This document shows positions 57,294-64,000 of a DNA stretch of 64,000 bases, piece by piece (the first letter of the stretch is position 1; each line of letters starts with the position of its first letter). The DNA comes from Stictocephala bisonia (taxonomy: Eukaryota; Arthropoda; Insecta; Hemiptera; Membracidae). The stretch is taken from NCBI GenBank assembly GCA_035578905.1, contig JAQJVL010000150.1, positions 1,697,949 to 1,761,948 on the forward strand. The letters are read 5' to 3'. The translations under genes and the position numbers were made by a program. Under the pieces are notes generated by a model, which was given only the letters and a program-made list of their open reading frames with translations, did no database searches and had not been told where the DNA came from.

Positions 57294-57593
57294 TTATGTA
57301 CAATCAAAATTGTCCAAATCCGTTATTGGACTTTTCTTAGGTCTGTTTTTCCTTGGCGTTACGAACTTCTTTTCTTGTCCGGGTGACTGGCCAGCTTCCT
57401 TGACGATTTTATATGCAGAACTATGGGATATTCCACATGCTTCTGCCACTTCTGAGGGCAACTTCTTCTCCGATAAATCTTCATTTTTCTTCTTTAAATA
57501 ACTATAAACATTGTAAATAATACTTCGCGCATGACTATGAATAACATGTCTTTTTTTTATTTGATTTACTAGTACTAATACCCGGCTGCACAT
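57294..57593 (-). pseudogene. DDE transposase N-terminal helix-turn-helix fragment
   Basis: Minus strand: HARSIIYNVYSYLKKKNED, then SEVAEACGISHSSAYKIVKE, then TPRKNRPKKSPITDLDNFD and stop. The first part is a helix-turn-helix region and the second a basic linker of the kind found at the start of Tc1/pogo-like transposases ('..IIYNVY..L.......A..TG.S...V..I.KE'). The catalytic domain is absent. A terminal-type sequence CAGTAGCTTTAACGC (minus strand at about 57705-57719) may be the element's other end. Confidence 0.6.
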
Positions 57594-58086
57594 TCCTTAT
57601 GCTCCAGTAACTATATACACTATGCACTAAATGACTACGACTCTAAACACTTATTTACAAAACTAAAAAATTAAAACTAAAATAAATTTCGGGACACTAA
57701 GCGTTAAAGCTACTGTTTTTAGAACCGCGCGTAGTACTCTGTCAGCTAGCGAACTTTACGAGAAACTGCAGGGGATGACTGAGCTGTCACGTGCTAGCGC
57801 ATGCGCATTGGCGACGTCGTCCACTGCGCACACATCGGAACTATTTTTCACAAGATGATTTACCTGTATTAGCAAAGAATTTACGGAGACCAATCCATCA
57901 AACAATGGTCACTATCGTCGTGTTAGATAACTATAGCAAATAGCTAAAAAGTTTCAACTCGAAAAAACAACAACTCATAATTAACTGCTGTCCGTAGATT
58001 GTCCATTAGTTGTTCAAATATAAGCTAATAAAAACTGAACATTAGCCAATTTTAGTTAGAATTGCAGAGGAAAGAATCGATAAAAA
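57594..58086. other. Non-coding
   Basis: AT-rich with a GC-richer patch 57720-57840. The sequence GTTTTTAGAACCGCG at 57715 recurs at 60055. Confidence 0.4.
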
Positions 58087-58343
58087 GAAACAGAGGTCAC
58101 TTTCTTACGAACGCAGGGAACTTGTCAGAGGCAGAGTTATCCTTATGTAAAACTTTAAACATTTTTACTGATAGTTTCTACGTTTATCATTCAGGATTTG
58201 GAGGAAAATAAGGAAATGTAGACTACTTATAACGGTGCTGACCTTGTGATCCACACGAAGAACTGGAGAACTTACCACTCGACACTCCAAGCATCTATTA
58301 CTCGACACCCATTCAGCGCACTATTGGATGCGATCTCTGTTTC
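58087..58343. mobile_element. MITE family E, copy B, 257 bp (reverse)
   Basis: Ends GAAACAGAGGTCAC (58087) and GCGATCTCTGTTTC (58330-58343). The right-end internal sequence CACTATTGGATGCG matches the left end of copy A in inverse, so it is in the opposite orientation. Confidence 0.82.
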
Positions 58344-58640
58344 TTACTTCTCTGTGCAACAAACACTTTCTGTACTATAAGCCTAGACCAAGACCTAGTG
58401 AAACAGTCTTGTTTTTTTTTTTTTACAGGTATATTATTTTACGATGAACAACCGTTAGATCTAAGAGGTCTTCCATATTGAAAATATGAAAGGATTGATT
58501 TGATTGATGAATGAATGGTTCTTTGGTCTGGATCATACAAGCTTGATGGAGTAGGCCCTACATTTCTAGCATCCATAAGGTATGTCTTTTTATTATATTG
58601 CCTGAAATGAGTGTATGGTATGCTGCAGGTCAGAGAAGAA

Positions 58641-58867
58641 GTAAACAGAGGTCGCATTTAATATTGTACTGAATGCTAGTAGAGTGTTATTTCTCCAGTT
58701 CTCCATTTAGATGACAGGGCCAGCACAGCTGTAAGTCTTTGATCCACTCCAAATCCTTAAGGTTAAACACAGTAATTATTAATAAAGATGTAAGAAAATG
58801 TCCTTCAGCTATAAACTATGTACAACTGCCACTGAGGTGTTCACTATAAGAAAGCGACCTCTGTTTC
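58641..58867. mobile_element. MITE family E, copy C, 227 bp
   Basis: Ends GTAAACAGAGGTCGC (58641) and GCGACCTCTGTTTC (58854-58867). The interior shares GATGACAGGG.CAGCAC and TAATAAAGATGTA-like segments with copy A. Confidence 0.82.
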
Positions 58868-59637
58868 TTTTTTTCTCTTCTCTGTGGCTGTAGTAATTGC
58901 ATAGTGGGTTTCTGAACTTGACTGTCTGCTGCATTTCAGTCGATCATGTATATATGGGTCTTTAGTGTCGATGTTGTACTGTATTTTATGTATGCATTTA
59001 ATGGCCAAATAAATACTTTGAAAAACTTCCTTCGGTTATTACTCGTATTGTAGAGACAGAACATCCAAAAGATACTATATTTAGTCTACATTATGTATAT
59101 GGAGAATTTCTGGTTAGTGAATGCTACAGCAGGCTGAGTGGAACTGGTAGGTCCGTTCTATAATCACTTCACGCTTCACTTGACCTTTATCCTAGATTAA
59201 CTAGAGTGGGGTGAATAGTTGGAGCCGAGAAATTACAGGTGATTGCCAGGGTACGGGTCTAGACCACATATGCAATGTCTGCATATACTGTATGGTGGGA
59301 ACAATATTTAGGAAAAATATTAAATAAAAAACAGTTAATCTTATGCAAATCAAACCCATAAAAATACTCGTCGAGTGAATCTCACTGCAAGCAGGAAGAA
59401 ATTGCGATGTACGAAAAAAATCGTCAGCGGAAAACGAAAATATGTTCTAGAAATCTTTCAAGGGGAAATAAGTGGCCATTAACAAAATTATTTTTTTTTC
59501 TAATGAATATTTTTAACTATTATGCTTATTTACTGTAAGCAATAAAGTATGAACAAAATAAGTAAGTTTTTTAAAAAGATATTATCTTTAAGATGAAGGA
59601 TGACACTGACAAACGAATTTAAAATCCTTCTCCTCTC
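58868..59637. other. Non-coding
   Basis: No gene or clear repeat. Confidence 0.4.
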
Positions 59638-59967
59638 GGGGATAAAGTGTTGTGGATATTGTAGGTGATAGGATATATTCTCAGTCGTCATAATAGTGGC
59701 ATAGTACCACTCAATGGTTGCCATTGACGAAGACACTATTTACTGTTGAGTAATAGAACAGACGAATGAATATATATCTTTTCATTTGTGCGTCCAGCCG
59801 CACTCCCAATTCGATAATACTGTAGTGGTGTCCAAGTCCATGACAACCATTGAGTGGACGCCGTGTTGGTATTAAGAGGACCGAGCATAGAACCTATTGC
59901 CTACAATATCCTCAACACTTTGTCCCCAAGTAGCTGGTTACAGCACTGCGCCACAAGTGCCGACATT
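59638..59967. repeat. Two partial long-family SINEs, head to head inverted
   Basis: 59638-59755 (plus) matches the internal part of the SINE at 14148-14593 (AAAGTGTTGTGGATATTGTA, GACACTA). 59805-59967 (minus) matches the same SINE from its 5' end (TCGGCACTTGTGGCGCAGTG near 59967) inward. Together they form an inverted pair separated by about 50 bp. Confidence 0.72.
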
Positions 59968-60184
59968 TTTTATTTAATGCCACCAGTAATTTTAAATTTA
60001 TGAAAGATTTTCAAAATGAAATATCCTTTAATTTTGTCTATTGGGTTAAAGCTAATGTTTTTAGAACCGCGAATGAAATAAAAGTAAACACAACAAAAGT
60101 TCAAGACATGTGATTGCAGGCAATCATGACGTCATTTTTAGAAGAAATAAAAACCATGCCTTACGTGTTTGTAAATGCTTAAAA

Positions 60185-61657
60185 GGGCAGTCTGACCAGA
60201 AAATATTTTAATTTAATCGATTTTCAGTTTTTGGTTGAATATTATTCTTTGAAATCTCCTCTTTAAAATGATATACAACACTTAATATACAAAAAATTTT
60301 TTATATTCGAAAAAAATAATTTGTAAACACATGTCACTCAGTTTTTAGACGAGATTTTGAGCCTCTTGTAACAATGTGTTTCATACATACTGATTATTCA
60401 TGGAAATGAGACAATTTCGTTCTGTTGTAGTTTTGTGTTGGTCACACTGAATGACAGACGAAATAACAGCAGTTAGACAGTGTTTGTTTACTTTATTTAT
60501 TTTGGTTATATTTTGTTTGAGTTTTGATGAAATTAAAAAGTGTTCTTTCTATTTCCCAATAAATATTAGTTGAAGTGTGAAATTATGGGAAACAAGAAGA
60601 AGGTTGGATCTCGAGGTGCTTGTTATAAAGTAAGGAAACCTGTTGGAAAATCCAGAACACATCATAGCCCTAACACTCCTGATCCAGAAGGTAGGCCTAG
60701 TACTACAGCAAGGTCCAAAGAGAAGATACTTGGTGTAAGTTCAACCAAGCTCGTATAAAAGAAGATACATATGATCATAAAAACCACTTCCACTTACCAG
60801 AAACAGTTATGTTAGAGTTAAAAGACACCTTCAGAGACCTATCTAAAACAGAACTTCTGGAAAAGTGCCTTTCCGGAAAATCCCAAAATCCGAATGAATC
60901 CCTCAATAATTTGATTTGGACTCGCGTCCCCAAAAGAACATTTGTATCCCTGGAAACACTGAAATTTGGAACATTTGAAGCTATATTGTCATACAATGAT
61001 GGTTACTTTAGCAAGATTACAGTTTTGGAGCACTTGGGACTTCAAGCCGGCCGTTATATGGTGGATGCTATGAAAAAACTTGATAGTGATCGAGTACGCA
61101 AGTCAGAGAAAGCTGCGATGGACTTGGAAAAAAAATTCGTCAAAGAAGAAGCCTATCCAAAAGAAAACTGGAGGACTTGTATGATGGCCAGGAGGATCAA
61201 GATAACCCATCCTACAGTGCAGGACACTATTAGCCACATTATATTGTAAGTAATGACATTTTTTCAGTAAAGTTAATTTTGTTTTCACGATTGCGGAAAA
61301 GTTACTTTTTTAAACTTTGATGTAAGCTGGATCAATAACTATTAGAGATATCATCACCAAATTTGTTTTGCTTATACTTGGTATAAATATCTAGTTCCTG
61401 ACACAGGGATATTGCAATATCTTTTTGTAGGGCTGAGTAAAAAAATAATTTAGGGAAAAAAAAGTTTATTTTTTACAACCATTTTTAAATTTAGTTTTAA
61501 AAATACTTTTACTAAGAAAAACAAAAAAACCCTGTGTGCGGAACTAGATAAATACCACACCTTTAAAAATAAAAAAAAATTAGGCCTCTATCTCTAATGG
61601 TTGCTGAGATATCTTACATTTAGTTAACATGGAGCTCTTATGCGGGTCGGACTGCCC
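60185..61657 (+). mobile_element. Mutator-like element, internally deleted copy
   Basis: TIRs GGGCAGTCTGACC (60185-60197) and GGGCAGTCCGACC (minus strand, 61645-61657). It encodes the N-terminus and C-terminal block of the same transposase family as 3577-5556 but lacks the catalytic core. No clear target duplication in the flanks. Confidence 0.78.
60585..61249 (+). pseudogene. Mutator-like transposase, core deleted
   Basis: ATG at 60585 gives MGNKKKVGSRGACYKVRKP, the same basic N-terminus type as copy 1. After about 60735 the sequence jumps to the C-terminal block: LELKDTFRDLSKTELLEKCL, GKSQNPNESLNNLIWTRVPK, and YMVDAMKKLDSDRVRKSEKA. The central region equal to VSYDGSW..GDSK of copy 1 is missing, so it cannot be catalytic. 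The remaining blocks are better preserved than in copy 1. Confidence 0.8.
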
Positions 61658-62044
61658 TCAATATGAACAGATGTTTTGACGACAGCCCTGATGAAAATAA
61701 ATTTGAATTATCATTCTATAGTGGCGTTATTTTATTACTTTGTAGTCTTTTTTTCGATATTTTGTCTTTGTTTTTGTAATTTGAATAAATACATTTCAGT
61801 TATGCTATTATTTATGAAGCCTGTAAAATAATGAAGAGTAAAACGTTTGCCACTGTCATATTTCACCCTAAATAAATTCTAAACTCAAGACTGGAAGAGA
61901 TATGTCTGAAGAAAGAAAGAACAGCACATCAGAAAGAATTAAAACTATTGGAAAAAAAACAAAAAAAAAAGAGAATTACGTAATGCACAAAATAGAATAA
62001 CAGATTATTTTTTAATTAGCATATAACGTGTTGGTATGTATATA
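61658..62044. other. Non-coding
   Basis: AT-rich; no gene. Confidence 0.4.
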
Positions 62045-62185
62045 CAGTACAAGTAAACATCACACAACACAAATTTATTACAATATAAGCAGAAAATGCA
62101 TATTATTTGTGCATTTTGTACTTGTATTGTAATATATTTGTTCATATTGTAAAAAATTTGTGTTGTGTGACGTTTACTTGTACTG
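62045..62185. repeat. Hairpin MITE-like element, 141 bp
   Basis: Arms 62045-62088 and 62141-62185 are inverted copies with few mismatches (CAGTACAAGTAAACRTCACA start). A second small inverted pair (AAATGCA...TGCATTT) lies in the loop. Confidence 0.85.
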
Positions 62186-62487
62186 AATAATAGATTGTAC
62201 ATGAAAGTGGGTCAATTGGGTGGGGGGGGGGAGAGAAAAGGTTTATTTATTATCTTATATCAAATTGTGTTTGCCTCCCAGAAATGTTTCTTAACTAAAT
62301 TAAATTATGCATGTTTGTAATTGTAACAAGTTACACTATATTAAAGATAAAAATAATTATATTTTTGTTCAGTTCGTTGGGTCGGGAGCTAGGGGAAATG
62401 TTCAGTGTAAATAGCGACTTACTATTTCTTATAATAACAGTAGGTGACCGATATTGTGTGTAAAAGCTGTTTGTAGTTCAAATCTAA

Positions 62488-63080
62488 ATAGTTACTGTCT
62501 ATATGTAGTTACCGTCTATCTGTAGTTACTGCCTATCTGTAGTTACTGTATCTTTGTAGTTACTGTCTATCTGTAAGTATAACATCTCTGTAGTTACTGT
62601 ATATATGTAGTTACTGTATCTTTGTAGTTACTGTATATTTGTAGTTACTGTATCTTTGTAGTTACTGTCTATGTAGTTACTGTACATATGTAGTTACTGT
62701 CTCTATGTAGTTACTGTCTATGAAGTTATTGTATCTATGTATTTACTAGCTATCTGTAGTTACTGTCTCTCCGTAATTACAACACCTCTGTAGTTACTGT
62801 TTATCTGTAGTTGCTGTATCTGTGTAGTTACTGTATCTTTGTAGTTATTGCCTCTATGTAGTTACTGTATATCTGCAGTTACTGTATATATGTAGTTACT
62901 GTCTATCTGTAGTTACTGTATCTCTGTAGTTACTGTCTATCTGTAGTTACTGTATCTCTGTAGTTACTTTATATCTGCAGTTACTGTATATATGTAGTTA
63001 CTGTCTATCTGTAGTTACTGTCTATCTGTAGTTACTGTATCTCTGTAGTTACAGTATATCTGTAGTTACTGTCTCTGTAA
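62488..63080. repeat. Minisatellite of a 16-17 bp unit
   Basis: More than thirty imperfect tandem copies with core TGTAGTTACTGT followed by variable MTMTM bases (consensus about TGTAGTTACTGTCTATC). Units vary in length by one to a few bases; no coding meaning. Confidence 0.95.
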
Positions 63081-64000
63081 TTATTTATTAACTTAGTAAC
63101 TACTTACGTAAGTTATTATGATAAGTAGATATTTCTAAGCTTGAAATTGTAGAGTTTTATATATTTTGTTCTTATTAGTAGGGTTTCTTAATATGTTTTT
63201 CTCAATTTTTCTTAAATTAAAAGTAACTAAAATAATACTTTACTGATTTTCTAAATTTATTAAATGTATTAAATAAGTCTACATCATATTTTTATTTTTA
63301 AAGCTTTAAGTTTGTATGTGTTCATTCACACTAGGCTTCAAAATTGAAGTGCAGCCATGATTATTGCTGAAATTGTACAAATATTAATGAATATTCTTTT
63401 CGTCCAAATTATGATTTAATCTGTGTAAGCCCTACTGCATTAGCTGATTTTTATTTGGAAATCATTCCCTCCCCCATTTTTGAAAATATTAGGCAACATA
63501 TATGATATTAGTAATACTAATATAACTACAGTTGATTTTACAAGTACTGTCCTCAAATGCATAAATAAATATTTGCGGACTCAATCCTGTTATGAGAAAT
63601 GTTTTCAGGACACGTAGTAGTTCTCAGCATCACACTGTACGGGAAATACATTTTCAAAAGACCGATGCTCCTTTCGCCCTCAGTTGTTGATTTATTAATG
63701 AACCACTTTCGCCAATTTCCAGGCTCCCACACTTTCCAAACTCACGTACGCGCACACCCGCATACACGCGCCTCCAGCTTTCCTCAACACGGATCGTTGC
63801 TTACATTGCGCTAATCGCGGGGCAATGCCACGGGACGTTACACACCATTGTGCTGGGAGATGGTCCACACCCGTCACCACAACAGACAGACCAAGGCAGT
63901 GAGTGCTGCTACTATCTACAGGTGGAAGGTCTCTAATAAGCGCTAGGATGACTGTTTGACATACTGTTAGCTCAGCTTTTAGTCACTTCATCGTGTGCTG
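63081..64000. other. Non-coding, GC-richer right edge
   Basis: AT-rich to about 63590. From about 63590 to 63960 GC content and CpG rise (for example ACGCGCACACCCGC near 63750). This could be a promoter or 5' exon of a gene to the right, or a repeat. No domain seen. Confidence 0.3.

Noticed and set aside
1..64000. CRISPR arrays, operons, riboswitches, bacterial-type promoters
   Set aside because: Eukaryotic window; the only regular arrays are the minisatellites at 1490 and 62488, whose units are contiguous without spacers.

Overview
The window looks like euchromatic DNA of an arthropod, almost certainly an insect. It is AT-rich, has one gene with many small exons and long introns bounded by GT-AG, and is packed with the usual insect transposons (piggyBac, mariner, hAT, PIF/Harbinger, Mutator-like, RTE/I/Jockey-type LINEs, tRNA-derived SINEs). 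A hemipteran is a guess. Nothing bacterial, organellar or viral was seen apart from one solo retrotransposon LTR.

One host protein-coding gene is supported. It is a nine-coding-exon, plus-strand gene for a 12-pass major-facilitator transporter of the MFSD6 / MFS_1_like type, 16003-42735. The exons join with consistent phases into 1548 nt (515 residues plus stop). Its introns (up to about 7.5 kb) hold most of the mobile DNA described here. An unplaced 5' non-coding exon must lie upstream of 15965.

Region by region: 1-2310, a broken piggyBac-like transposon ending in a TTAA site. 2810-3360, a LINE relic. 3577-5556, a decayed Mutator-like transposase gene; a shorter sister copy with clear terminal inverted repeats (TIRs) is at 60185-61657. 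6097-6666, a LINE 3' end. 7629-11258, a 3.6-kb hAT-type insertion with a perfect 8-bp target duplication. 12930-13380, an RTE-type LINE relic. 14148-14593, a SINE. 16003-42735, the transporter gene, with intronic hAT MITE (17208-17911), mariner relics (20261-21200, 25234-26162), an intact hAT-like element (26240-29979) nested in a SINE, foldback elements, TTAA-bounded elements, a solo LTR and SINEs. 42736-64000 is intergenic: a Harbinger relic inside a SINE (45138-45906), more TTAA elements, LINE fragments, three related MITEs with GAAACAGAGGTCGC ends, and a roughly 600-bp minisatellite (62488-63080).

The most interesting object is 26240-29979. It is an apparently complete DNA transposon with one uninterrupted 771-codon gene. 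The product is hAT-like only through spaced catalytic landmarks (D337, D411, CxxH 440-443, RW 535-536, E722). It is flanked by unusually long (about 464 bp) TIRs, each carrying three copies of an 18-bp motif about 168 bp apart, and it sits in a SINE with a perfect 8-bp duplication AGCTACAT. All family assignments are from motif recognition by eye; no database search was possible.
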